From assembly GCF_000203935.1 (NCBI RefSeq), contig NC_008577.1, positions 2,914,001-2,978,000 on the forward strand: a stretch of 64,000 nucleotides of DNA. Reading direction: 5' to 3'. The DNA is from Shewanella sp. ANA-3 (lineage in GTDB: Bacteria; Pseudomonadota; Gammaproteobacteria; Enterobacterales; Shewanellaceae). A model generated the notes under the pieces. It saw only the letters and a list, made by a program, of their open reading frames with translations. It searched no databases and had not been told where the DNA came from. Position 1 is the stretch's first letter. Each line of letters opens with the position of its first letter. Positions 18,751 through 26,207 of the stretch are shown piece by piece. The translations under genes were made by a program, and so were the position numbers.

Positions 18751-21700
18751 TTACTCGGGCTCAGGCAGTGCGGGAATAAGTCCACTACGCTGGGCTAGCA
18801 ATTCTGGTGGATAGAGTAAAGTATCCTGATCCAGCTCGGCGCCAAAACGGTTAATCAGCCATTGCACATTATCGTCCATCATTAGCGATTGGCGCGCCTG
18901 CTGCAGTAACTCTTGGTGGAAACGTTTACGCATCTCTAAGGGGGTTTCCCGCGCGGGATCTGTTCCTATGACCACCTCAACCTGCCTCGGGTTCCCCAAT
19001 GCGGCCGTCAGAGCTTGCTCTAACTGCTCAATCGCCACGGGCGCCGCCAAATGTTTCTGGTCGGGTTTTAGCAGCAACGGCAAGGGGTTAGCCTGCACCT
19101 GACAAATCGAGTTTACCGCCAACTGACGCACACGGCCACCAATCTCTAGGCTCGCCATAAGCTTATACCAATGCAAGTCTAAGGGATGCCCTGTAATCGA
19201 TTGCGCCAGCGCTAATGCAGTGGATGACGTTGGTTGTACAGTCTCGCTTGACTGTGACTGCACCGATGCTGGTTGCTGAGTTTGTGGTTGAGTTTTTGGT
19301 TGTGTAAGTTCCTTCGCCTGAGGCTGCTGCGGCGTATTCGGCTCAGGGCTTTGCGTCGCAGGCTCGCTTTCTTGTCCAGCCGCTTGCTCTAACGCTTGCA
19401 CAACCCGTGTAGCCTCCCTATCCGTTGGCGATATTTGAGCGGCAACGGGCGCAGCGCCTAAATGCTCAACAGCTGTTTGCGCCGCGACAGGGGATTCAGT
19501 CTGTAGGTTAACACTTGCAGCGGGCGCATGGGTCTCATCCATCGCAGCAACTGGCGCCTCTTCCCATGGCGGGCGATCGTTCGGATCAAGCGGCGGAGTT
19601 GGCGTAACATTTGACTGTGACTCAAGATGGAGCTCGGCCTCGAAATCATCATCAAAGGGCAGCTCAAACTCGTTATCGGACGCGTTATTGGCGACTTGCG
19701 GCTTGATAGATGCATCAACTGAAGGCGTGTTTTGTGAAGTCGCGTGAGAGACTGGCGCGGTATGCGCATTCTGGCTCGGGGTTTTAAGCTTAACTTCCGC
19801 TGCTGGCTTTTTTCCATCACCTTCCTTGGTGCTGAGCGCATCAAGATCGGATAACAAGGAGTCACGCGCAGCTAATACCGCCGATAAAATATCGTCATCC
19901 TCGAGGGACACTGTAGTTGAAGCTGGAGGTGTTGAAGCCTGAGAAGCTGTTGAAGCTGAATTGTCGACAAAAGACTGCGATTTGGGGTCCGCGGCGGACT
20001 TATGCACAACATCCCTATGGTCGATAGACTGAGCACTGTCGCGATTAAACGAACTCTCTTCCATGCCAGAGAATCCGCCCTGCTCCTCAGCCATAAATTG
20101 TGAATAATCATCCTGATAGGCATCGAGCGGCGCGGCGGCATAATTGTATTGACCGTAATCTTCAGCGGAATACTCGTCCGGCGCTACCGCATCAGCATTC
20201 TCATTAACACTCGCTTGAGTTTTTTCCTCGATATCATCAAGAGATAAGGCTACGGGTTCTGTTAATGTCGCTGGAGAAGGCCCCTGGTCAACGCTAGCAG
20301 TATCTACTGTTGCAGCTTGATTATGCTCTGCATCAATGTTCGATGCCGGCATAGAAACTGAGTTCGATTCAGCGCTTGAGTCAACTTTTGCTTCTGGAGT
20401 TGAGAGGGCCTCAGTACGCGATACCGTCTCGGCATTTGCGCCAAAGCCTTGGCTATGGGCTTGGCTTAAGATCACTTGCTGCTCGGCAATTAATGCGGCA
20501 TTCAGTTCAGCCTCATCATCAATCGCATCATCGACAGCTAACATATCCTCAGCAGATAAGGCTTGTTGCGAAGCTGTAGTGTTCTCACTCTTAGCCATAG
20601 GCTCAGAGATTGCAGCTTGTGGCAGAGTCTGTGAGTCACGCTCAGCGGTTAGCGGAGTTTTTTTTTCAGCCACAGCCTGATTAACGGCCTGTTCAACCAC
20701 AGGCATATTTGATGCGGGCGTAGTAGACGTTGGCTGCTGAGCAGGCAAGCTCACCTTTGCTGCGTCTTCAACTTGCCAACGTTTCACAGGCTTTTCGGGA
20801 ACAAATGCCACGGCTCGGAGCAGCGCCATTTCAAGGCCCGATTTAGGATCTGGCGCATGGGGTAAGTCTTTACGGCCAGTCAGTAAAATCTGGTAATACA
20901 ACTGCACTTGTTCCGGCGCTAACTGCTCGGCAAAAGCCTGAATTTGCGCGCTGTAAAGGGATTGCTGCGCCGCAGCAGGTGCAAATTGAGTCAAAGTAAT
21001 TTGATGCAATAATTCCAGTAAACTGCGCAGCACTTCTTGGGCGTCCGCGCCATAGGCGAGCACCTGTGCGCAGCTTTGCATTAAAACGCCAATATCGGCA
21101 TCGGTTAAGGCTTTGAGTAAGCGCAGCACATGCTGCTCATCGATGCTGCCCAGCATAGATTGCACTTGGTTGAGCATTACCGTGCCGCCACCGAAGGCAA
21201 TGGCCTGATCGGTCAAACTTAAGGCATCACGCATACTGCCATTGGCCGCTTTGGCGAGCAGCGTTAAGGCTTCGTGCTCAAAGGGCAATTGCTCTTGGGT
21301 TAAAATATGCTGTAGCTGAGTGCCAATTTCCTGCTGGGTTAAGCTCTTTAAGTTAAATTGCAGGCAGCGAGATAACACAGTCACAGGCAGCTTTTGCGGA
21401 TCGGTTGTCGCCAGCAAAAACTTCACATGCTTTGGCGGTTCTTCGAGGGTTTTTAGCAGCGCATTAAAACTGCTGCGGGAGAGCATGTGCACTTCGTCAA
21501 TCAGGTAGACCTTAAAACGGCCACGGGTCGGACGATATTGCACATTATCTAAGAGTTCACGGGTGTCATCGACTTTAGTGCGCGAAGCGGCATCGACTTC
21601 GATCAAGTCAACAAAGCGGCCCTGGGCAATTTCGACACAGCTGCCACACACACCACAGGGGGAAGCCGTTACGCCCTTTTCACAGTTGAGGCCTTTGGCG

Positions 21701-21873
21701 AAGAGACGCGCCAAACTGGTCTTGCCCACACCGCGAGTACCCGTAAAAAGATAAGCATGGTGTAAACGTTGTTGCGTTAACGCATTCGTGAGCGCGTGCA
21801 ACACGTGGCTTTGGCCGACCATCTGTTCGAATGTGGCAGGGCGCCATTTTCTGGCTAACACCTGATATGACAT
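18751..21873 (-). CDS. dnaX: DNA polymerase III tau/gamma subunit, unusually long (1040 aa)
   Basis: Clamp-loader ATPase that also joins the polymerase to the helicase through its C-terminal tau domains. Residues 1-370 are the AAA+ part: Walker A GTRGVGKT (45-52), zinc Cys C64, C73, C76, C79, Walker B IDEVHMLS. A low-complexity linker of about 480 residues (about 385-870), rich in Ala, Ser, Gln, Glu and Pro, replaces the short one of other species; the conserved tau domain V-like part is about 885-1040 (LDLHWYKLMASLEIGGRVRQ). Escherichia coli DnaX is 643 aa. An A9 run at codons 403-405 is a likely programmed frameshift site. Start at 21873 has GGGGAG upstream; the longer frame to 21942 is unsupported. 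Followed by ybaB. Confidence 0.95.
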   Translation of the reverse strand: MSYQVLARKWRPATFEQMVGQSHVLHALTNALTQQRLHHAYLFTGTRGVGKTSLARLFAKGLNCEKGVTASPCGVCGSCVEIAQGRFVDLIEVDAASRTKVDDTRELLDNVQYRPTRGRFKVYLIDEVHMLSRSSFNALLKTLEEPPKHVKFLLATTDPQKLPVTVLSRCLQFNLKSLTQQEIGTQLQHILTQEQLPFEHEALTLLAKAANGSMRDALSLTDQAIAFGGGTVMLNQVQSMLGSIDEQHVLRLLKALTDADIGVLMQSCAQVLAYGADAQEVLRSLLELLHQITLTQFAPAAAQQSLYSAQIQAFAEQLAPEQVQLYYQILLTGRKDLPHAPDPKSGLEMALLRAVAFVPEKPVKRWQVEDAAKVSLPAQQPTSTTPASNMPVVEQAVNQAVAEKKTPLTAERDSQTLPQAAISEPMAKSENTTASQQALSAEDMLAVDDAIDDEAELNAALIAEQQVILSQAHSQGFGANAETVSRTEALSTPEAKVDSSAESNSVSMPASNIDAEHNQAATVDTASVDQGPSPATLTEPVALSLDDIEEKTQASVNENADAVAPDEYSAEDYGQYNYAAAPLDAYQDDYSQFMAEEQGGFSGMEESSFNRDSAQSIDHRDVVHKSAADPKSQSFVDNSASTASQASTPPASTTVSLEDDDILSAVLAARDSLLSDLDALSTKEGDGKKPAAEVKLKTPSQNAHTAPVSHATSQNTPSVDASIKPQVANNASDNEFELPFDDDFEAELHLESQSNVTPTPPLDPNDRPPWEEAPVAAMDETHAPAASVNLQTESPVAAQTAVEHLGAAPVAAQISPTDREATRVVQALEQAAGQESEPATQSPEPNTPQQPQAKELTQPKTQPQTQQPASVQSQSSETVQPTSSTALALAQSITGHPLDLHWYKLMASLEIGGRVRQLAVNSICQVQANPLPLLLKPDQKHLAAPVAIEQLEQALTAALGNPRQVEVVIGTDPARETPLEMRKRFHQELLQQARQSLMMDDNVQWLINRFGAELDQDTLLYPPELLAQRSGLIPALPEPE
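20656..20670 (-). promoter_or_regulatory. Probable -1 ribosomal frameshift site in dnaX (slippery A9)
   Basis: On the minus strand the frame reads GCT GAA AAA AAA ACT, a run of nine A at codons 403-405. A -1 shift leads to TGA after five codons (AAC TCC GCT AAC CGC TGA), a +1 shift reaches TAA after two, so either yields a product of about 410 aa. This equals a gamma-type protein containing the AAA+ domains without tau domains. Escherichia coli uses A AAA AAG at a similar position. Confidence 0.6.
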
Positions 21874-22002
21874 GGAACTCCCCAATGTGCATGACAAGAA
21901 TGTTGGTACAAAAAAGGGGATCGCGCCCCGAGATAGTTGCAAGATAACATGTCAATTAGCGACATGCCATTAAACTATCCCTAGGCGCCTTTGGCTGAAG
22001 AA

Positions 22003-22554
22003 TTATTCGCCTTCAAACTCACAAAGTTTAACCAACTCAAGACCTAAGGCAGTTAAACGGGCTTCGCCACCGAGATCTGGTAATGAAATCACAAAGGCTG
22101 CATCTTGCACTTCACCACCCAGTTGGCGGATAAGTTTGACTGTGGCTTCGATAGTGCCACCAGTTGCCAGCAAATCGTCAACCACTAATACTTTATCATT
22201 CGCGGTGATCGCATCGGTATGGATTTCAAGGCTATCGTGGCCATATTCCAGCTCATAGCTTTGGCTAATGGTCGCGCGTGGCAATTTACCAGGCTTACGT
22301 ACAGGCACAAAACCAATGCCTAATTCCAGTGCTAAAGGCGCACCAAACAAGAAACCACGGGCTTCAGTGCCCACAATCTTGGTAAAGCCTTTATTACGAT
22401 ATTGCTCAACTAATAAATCGATAGTCGCTTTATAGGCCGCGGCATTTTCCAGCAGACTGGTCACATCGCGAAATAGAATCCCTTCCTTAGGATAATTAGG
22501 AATCGTTTTAATGCTTTGCTTTATCAAGGATAAGGTTTCTGTATTCATAGCCAT
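22003..22554 (-). CDS. apt: Adenine phosphoribosyltransferase
   Basis: Purine salvage: adenine plus PRPP gives AMP. The PRPP-binding signature is [14 protein letters not shown] (two Asp and the TGGT loop), with the substrate hood ([18 protein letters not shown]) before it. Length 183 aa equals the common Gammaproteobacterial form. Two Met codons (1 and 3) are possible starts; neither has a strong ribosome site. It lies upstream of dnaX on the same strand (129 bp apart) and could be cotranscribed with it, as in Escherichia coli. Confidence 0.95.
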
Positions 22555-22597
22555 TTAATTTAACTTAATCGTTTCGCCATGCGTAACTGCTGGCGGT

Positions 22598-22627
22598 AAA
22601 AACAAAACGTCCACAGCGAGTGTGGAC
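22598..22627 (-). terminator. Terminator downstream of the DUF454/MITE unit
   Basis: GTCCACA/TGTGGAC seven-base stem with a five-base loop, followed on the minus strand by GTTTTGTTTTT. It shields apt from upstream transcription. Confidence 0.7.
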
Positions 22628-22740
22628 GAGCTTTAATAATTCGCACAAAGCTTATGCCGCTTTGGTTTGAGTTGCAATAAGCAGCGTATTCAAGTGACGA
22701 ATTGGTTACCAATTTGTGCCTTAGATCAAATGTGCTTCCA

Positions 22741-23023
22741 TAGGGTGTGTTGACGTTTCAGGGTTATTTTTGCAGCTATTTGGCTGGCGTTTATGCAAGG
22801 CAAAGTCCGTGCTGTGTAGTTATTCTACATAAACGGACAATAACGCAGCAGAAACGTCAACCAAACGCTGCCCGAAGGGTTCGTCTGGCAAGCATTTGCT
22901 CTTACTTTCTGTCATAAGAGCCGCTCGTCATTTGAGTAGAATTACTACACGTCATTCCTCGTTTCGCGAGCACAAGCTTGCCAGAACGAACAAAATTTAA
23001 TCTCGAAACATCAACACGCCCTA
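22741..23023. repeat. MITE-like repeat, copy A (283 bp)
   Basis: The ends are imperfect inverted repeats: TAGGGTGTGTTGACGTTTC at the left and, inverted, TAGGGCGTGTTGATGTTTC at the right (17 of 19 identical). An internal core of about 90 bp (22790-22879, with a TGTAG/CTACA hairpin) is nearly identical to that of copy B at 47216-47382. The right arm (22880-23023) resembles copy C at 25390-25447. No coding capacity, so it would move by a transposase in trans. Its right end lies two bases from the stop codon of the DUF454 gene. Confidence 0.75.
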
Positions 23024-23025
23024 CA

Positions 23026-23394
23026 CTAGGATTCGATTTCAGGAATGGTTTTAAGATACCAGAGTAATCCGCACGCCATGGTGAGTAGCAGTAACTTTAC
23101 CCATACAATGGGGACCACCAGAATGCTAACGCTAAAACTGAGTCCCGTGAGCAACATCGCTCGGCGTTTAAGGCCGGGGCGCATCGCCCTGTGTTGTTGC
23201 CATTGGGTCAGCGCATCGGCAAACCAAGGGTGTGTCATCAACCACTGGTGTAACCGCTCGCTTGAGCGGGCAAAACAAAAAGCCGCCAACAGGATAAACG
23301 GCACAGTCGGTAGTAGAGGCAATACAATACCCAGCAGTCCAAGGCCCAACGCCAGGCAACCTATCAATAAAAACAAACCGCGTTTCAATATCAT
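23026..23394 (-). CDS. DUF454 (YbaN family) inner-membrane protein, 122 aa
   Basis: Family of small inner-membrane proteins of unknown role; Escherichia coli YbaN is the namesake. The sequence starts MILKRGLFLLIGCLALGLG and includes LPLLPTVPFILLAAFCFARSS, the family signature of two hydrophobic helices around a Pro-rich turn, with a second pair of helices (about 75-112, LLTGLSFSVSILVVPIVW and LLLLTMACGLLWYL). The Met at residue 1 of this start is chosen because family proteins begin there; an upstream frame to 23448 has no ribosome site. No adjacent partner; its stop codon is just past a mobile repeat, so the 3' end may have been affected by the insertion. Terminator of the small gene upstream lies 56 bp away. 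Confidence 0.82.
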   Translation of the reverse strand: MILKRGLFLLIGCLALGLGLLGIVLPLLPTVPFILLAAFCFARSSERLHQWLMTHPWFADALTQWQQHRAMRPGLKRRAMLLTGLSFSVSILVVPIVWVKLLLLTMACGLLWYLKTIPEIES

Positions 23395-23449
23395 AGTTTG
23401 TAAATGACCATATAGTTTGTGGATAAGTAAAGTATGTCGCTGCCTCAAA

Positions 23450-23481
23450 CCTAAAAAACAAAAGCCACTCTAAGAGTGGCC
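23450..23481 (-). terminator. Terminator of the 40-aa gene
   Basis: GCCACTC-TAA-GAGTGGC stem-loop with TTTTGTTTTTT on the minus strand. Confidence 0.8.
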
Positions 23482-23513
23482 AGTAGTATACTCAATTTGA
23501 GATTAAAACCTGC

Positions 23514-23636
23514 TTAAATTAAGCCTAATTGCTTTAACCAAGTCAGGCTTGCTGGAAGCGTCGGCAACAGTAAGACTAAAATAAAACCAATAAAATACAT
23601 AAAGTTAAATGGGTCTTTAAATGGCTGACTGCTCAT
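23514..23636 (-). CDS. Small membrane protein, 40 aa
   Basis: A short gene that length cut-offs would miss. It reads MSSQPFKDPFNFMYFIGFILVL and then LLPTLPASLTWLKQLGLI, with one hydrophobic segment (about residues 12-30) and a helical tail. Support: AGGAG ribosome site at 23641-23647 region, five to eight bases before the ATG, and a proper terminator 33 bases past the stop. It lies 156 bp downstream of the DUF2063 gene on the same strand and could belong to that transcript or have its own promoter. Function unknown; perhaps a single-span subunit or regulator. Confidence 0.7.
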   Translation of the reverse strand: MSSQPFKDPFNFMYFIGFILVLLLPTLPASLTWLKQLGLI

Positions 23637-23792
23637 TACAGCTCCTCAAATGTGTGCAAAGATAAGTGCGCAGGAATCGTACAGTGATTAAGATCACAAA
23701 ACGGGCGCCATTGTAGCGGTTTGTCAAATCAACAAAAACCCTTTTTCTGTAAGGTTATTGCATTTATTTTGCTGATTTTAGCAACATACCGC

Positions 23793-24533
23793 TTAAATCC
23801 CGCGCACGATCCCTTTCACGGCGAGTTGTTCGAGTAACTGAATACAGCCTTGGGTTAAGAGCTCCGGTTGCATTTGCGGATAAATCCCTTGCAGCCAGTT
23901 CAGTATGTCATCGAGGCGACTCTGCTTTTGTTCTGCCAAATATCCCAGCACTTGCGCACTTAGGGGCGTTAATTGTAAGAAGCCCACCTCGCCCGCCTCA
24001 TCCTGATAGAGGCAAAAAAACACCGGCTGCGGCAGCGGCGTTGTGGGGCGATAATCTTGGCGGATCTGCTGCACCGGATACTGGTACTGGGCCACACTCG
24101 CCGTTGCCGCTAAACACAAATAACGCTGCAAAATATCTGCGCTGGACAGTCTCTCTTGCTGGTCAAGTTGCTGCGCCGTTGCCACTCGCAGCTCAAGCCA
24201 TTCATAGTGCGCCAGCTCCAGCATAAAAGGCGGATCACTTTCTGCTGGCGAATATTCAAACTGCAGGAATTGTAAAAACTCTCCGGCAATATCAATAAAA
24301 ATTGGGGACTTACAATCGTGTTGACTGAAAAAAGCCTGCACTAAGGCTTGCCACTGTGAATCGCTATAGAGACTTTTGAGCACGGGAAAGGCATTGGAGA
24401 CAAAGCCCATCACATTATTAAAAAACAACTCTCGGTAAACCTGCATCCGCTCGAGGGGCACACCGCTCGGCACTGGCTTTTGGGGATCGCGAATATAATC
24501 GATAAAAGACTGCTGTACTTGCTTAAAATCCAT
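23793..24533 (-). CDS. hvfC: DUF2063/HvfC-like partner protein of an MNIO enzyme, 246 aa
   Basis: DUF2063 proteins occur next to DUF692 (MNIO) enzymes and Cys-containing precursor peptides, where they bind the precursor and help the maturase (HvfC in Haemophilus, BufC in bufferin systems). The N-terminal half has the family look MDFKQVQQSFIDYIRDP, then RMQVYRELFFNNVMGFVSNAFPVLKSLY, and YEWLELRVA. No enzyme motif. It overlaps the MNIO gene in an ATGA arrangement (start ATG at 24531-24533, stop TGA of the other gene at 24533-24535), so translation is coupled. It is the third gene of the operon. Confidence 0.85.
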   Translation of the reverse strand: MDFKQVQQSFIDYIRDPQKPVPSGVPLERMQVYRELFFNNVMGFVSNAFPVLKSLYSDSQWQALVQAFFSQHDCKSPIFIDIAGEFLQFLQFEYSPAESDPPFMLELAHYEWLELRVATAQQLDQQERLSSADILQRYLCLAATASVAQYQYPVQQIRQDYRPTTPLPQPVFFCLYQDEAGEVGFLQLTPLSAQVLGYLAEQKQSRLDDILNWLQGIYPQMQPELLTQGCIQLLEQLAVKGIVRGI

Positions 24534-25372
24534 CAGGCAATCCTCTTATCCAAACGATTTTTCGCCCGCGCTTGATAGGCATGGATTTGGTTAATCTCAT
24601 CCAATAACTGCACCGTTTCAGGCAGATTAAAGTCACGCTCGAGCAGCGTCGGCAAGACGCCATGCTGGGCATAACACTTATCCAACAATGCCCAGACTGG
24701 GTCGTTGATGTCGCTGCCATGGGTGTCGATCAACAAGGTTTCAGACTGTTGGTAATGCCCCGCAATATGCAAATAGGCGATGCGCTCCGTTGGCATGGCC
24801 TTTAAATAACCCTCGGCATCGTATTGATGATTTATCGAGTTCACATAGATATTATTCACATCTAACAGTAGCTTACAGTCGGCCTCTTCTAACACTGCGG
24901 TTAAAAACGCCTGCTCACTCATTTGTGCGCTCGGCGCGGCATAAAAGGAAATATTCTCGAGGATCAAAGGCCGCTCTAAAATATCCTCCACTTGTTTTAC
25001 CCGCGTCGCCACATGCTTAACGGCGTCATCGGTAAAGGGGATGGGCATAAGATCGTATAAATGACCGCCACCCGAGCAATAACTTAAATGCTCCGAATAA
25101 ACATCGATTTGGTGCAGATCCATAAACGCCTTCACTTGGCGGACAAACGCCAAATCTAAAGGGGCAGGACTGCCGATAGAGAGTGACAGACCATGGCAGA
25201 AAAAAGTGTGTTGCTCAGTAAGCTGCCTAAATTGCTTACCGTATTTTCCACCGAGCGTCATCCAGTTTTCAGGGGCGACCTCTAAAAAATCGATAGCCGT
25301 TGGCAGCGCTTGGCAAAACTCACTGAGCATTTCACGCCGTAAGCCTAATCCAACCAATCCACTCTCTTGCAT
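24533..25372 (-). CDS. hvfB: MNIO (DUF692) peptide-modifying iron enzyme, 279 aa
   Basis: Multinuclear non-heme iron oxygenase family with a TIM-barrel fold; members modify Cys residues of ribosomal peptides (oxazolone/thioamide pairs in HvfB). Candidate metal ligands are spread as in the family: H in FCHGLSLS, E in YSEHLSY, N in LENISFY, D in LLLDVNNIYVNS, H in YLHIAGH, D in LIDTHG and E in LLERDFN. The start at 25372 follows ribosome site AGAGGTG; a GTG three codons earlier overlaps that site. Between this gene and the precursor gene lie a hairpin and an inserted repeat end whose edge is next to the ribosome site. Translation of hvfC is coupled by an ATGA overlap. Confidence 0.92.
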   Translation of the reverse strand: MQESGLVGLGLRREMLSEFCQALPTAIDFLEVAPENWMTLGGKYGKQFRQLTEQHTFFCHGLSLSIGSPAPLDLAFVRQVKAFMDLHQIDVYSEHLSYCSGGGHLYDLMPIPFTDDAVKHVATRVKQVEDILERPLILENISFYAAPSAQMSEQAFLTAVLEEADCKLLLDVNNIYVNSINHQYDAEGYLKAMPTERIAYLHIAGHYQQSETLLIDTHGSDINDPVWALLDKCYAQHGVLPTLLERDFNLPETVQLLDEINQIHAYQARAKNRLDKRIA

Positions 25373-25389
25373 TGCTTTCACCTCTTAGC

Positions 25390-25447
25390 TAGGGCGTGTT
25401 GACGTGTCGAGATTACATTCTGTTCGTTCTGGCAAGCTCGTACTCGA
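25390..25447. repeat. Solo end of the MITE-like repeat, copy C
   Basis: The sequence from 25390 onward (TAGGGCGTGTTGACG, then GTTCGTTCTGGCAAGCT) aligns for about 57 bases with the inverted right end of copy A (22967-23023). The other end is absent, so this is a truncated copy in the hvfA-hvfB gap, five bases from the ribosome site of hvfB. Confidence 0.7.
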
Positions 25448-25462
25448 ATACAGCTAAACAAA

Positions 25463-25480
25463 GGCCAGCTGAGGCTGGCC
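25463..25480 (-). terminator. Attenuator-type hairpin between precursor and MNIO gene
   Basis: GGCCAGC pairs with GCTGGCC in a seven-base GC-rich stem, followed on the minus strand by CTTTGTTTAG. The T run is short, so read-through to the enzyme genes is likely. Hairpins after the precursor gene are common in RiPP operons, raising precursor mRNA over enzyme mRNA. Confidence 0.6.
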
Positions 25481-25516
25481 AAGTGTAGAATTGAGCTCGA
25501 TAGTATCGACTCGCGC

Positions 25517-25948
25517 TTATTTCATTTCTTTTTTGACGGCGTCGGCCTTAGCTTCGACTTTTTCAGCGGTTTTTTTCATATCACCACCGCATTTGCCTTC
25601 ACCACACTTACCTTCATGAGCTTTATCGGCAGCAGCTTTCTTCATATCGGCGCCACACTTACCTTCACCGCATTTGCCTTCATGGGCTTTATCAGCGGCT
25701 GCTTTCTTCATCTCGCCACCACACTTGCCTTCACCACACTTACCTTCTTTGGCTTTTTCGGCTGCAGCTTTTTTCATATCGCCGCCGCATTTAGCTTCGC
25801 CACATTTACCTTCTGAACCGACGATTTGATAACCCGCTTCCATGGTTTCAAATCCGAATGGGTTGGTTTGCGCATTCACGACGAACGCAGAACCGACCAC
25901 CACTGTACCTAACGCCACTGCAACGGCTGTTTGCTTAACTGACTTCAT
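25517..25948 (-). CDS. hvfA: Cys-repeat precursor peptide, HvfA/bufferin type, 143 aa
   Basis: An N-terminal export signal (about residues 1-26, VAVALGTVVVGSAFVVNA) is followed by four tandem 22-residue repeats of the form E-G/A-K-C-G-E-x-K-C-G-x-x-MKKAAA (about residues 46-125) and a Lys/Glu/Ala-rich tail. All eight Cys of the mature region lie in EGKCG or EAKCG motifs, exactly the sites that HvfB modifies in Haemophilus influenzae to give copper-binding oxazolone/thioamide groups. It should be secreted to the periplasm and bind copper. A hairpin and a truncated repeat end lie between it and its enzyme gene. Copper binding here is inferred from family. Confidence 0.88.
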   Translation of the reverse strand: MKSVKQTAVAVALGTVVVGSAFVVNAQTNPFGFETMEAGYQIVGSEGKCGEAKCGGDMKKAAAEKAKEGKCGEGKCGGEMKKAAADKAHEGKCGEGKCGADMKKAAADKAHEGKCGEGKCGGDMKKTAEKVEAKADAVKKEMK

Positions 25949-26207
25949 ATATTTCTTCCTTTTATTTGATGAATGGTGGCCAACAACAGTGTTGTAGCTG
26001 GCTTACTGCAAAAGACCCGCCCCATCTCGGTTTCATTTCAAAAAATATCACCAAATCACAGAAATAATCAAAATATGCTGATAGGAAACAGAATTTAGTC
26101 GTAAAAATAACCCAAAACAGTCATCGCCCTTCCCTCGCAATGCTTTGTAACCACAGTCCAATAGGATAGAATGCACGCCCTTTGAAACTGGATATGGGTT
26201 TGTTGCA

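Noticed and set aside
22741..23023. Copy A as an integron attC site or CRISPR
   Set aside because: Terminal repeats and core do not have GTT/AAC boxes, and there is no regular repeat-spacer structure.
25517..25948. The Cys repeats as simple low-complexity noise or a CRISPR-like array
   Set aside because: The repeats are in frame, each with intact EGKCG-type motifs, and next to the matching enzyme genes.
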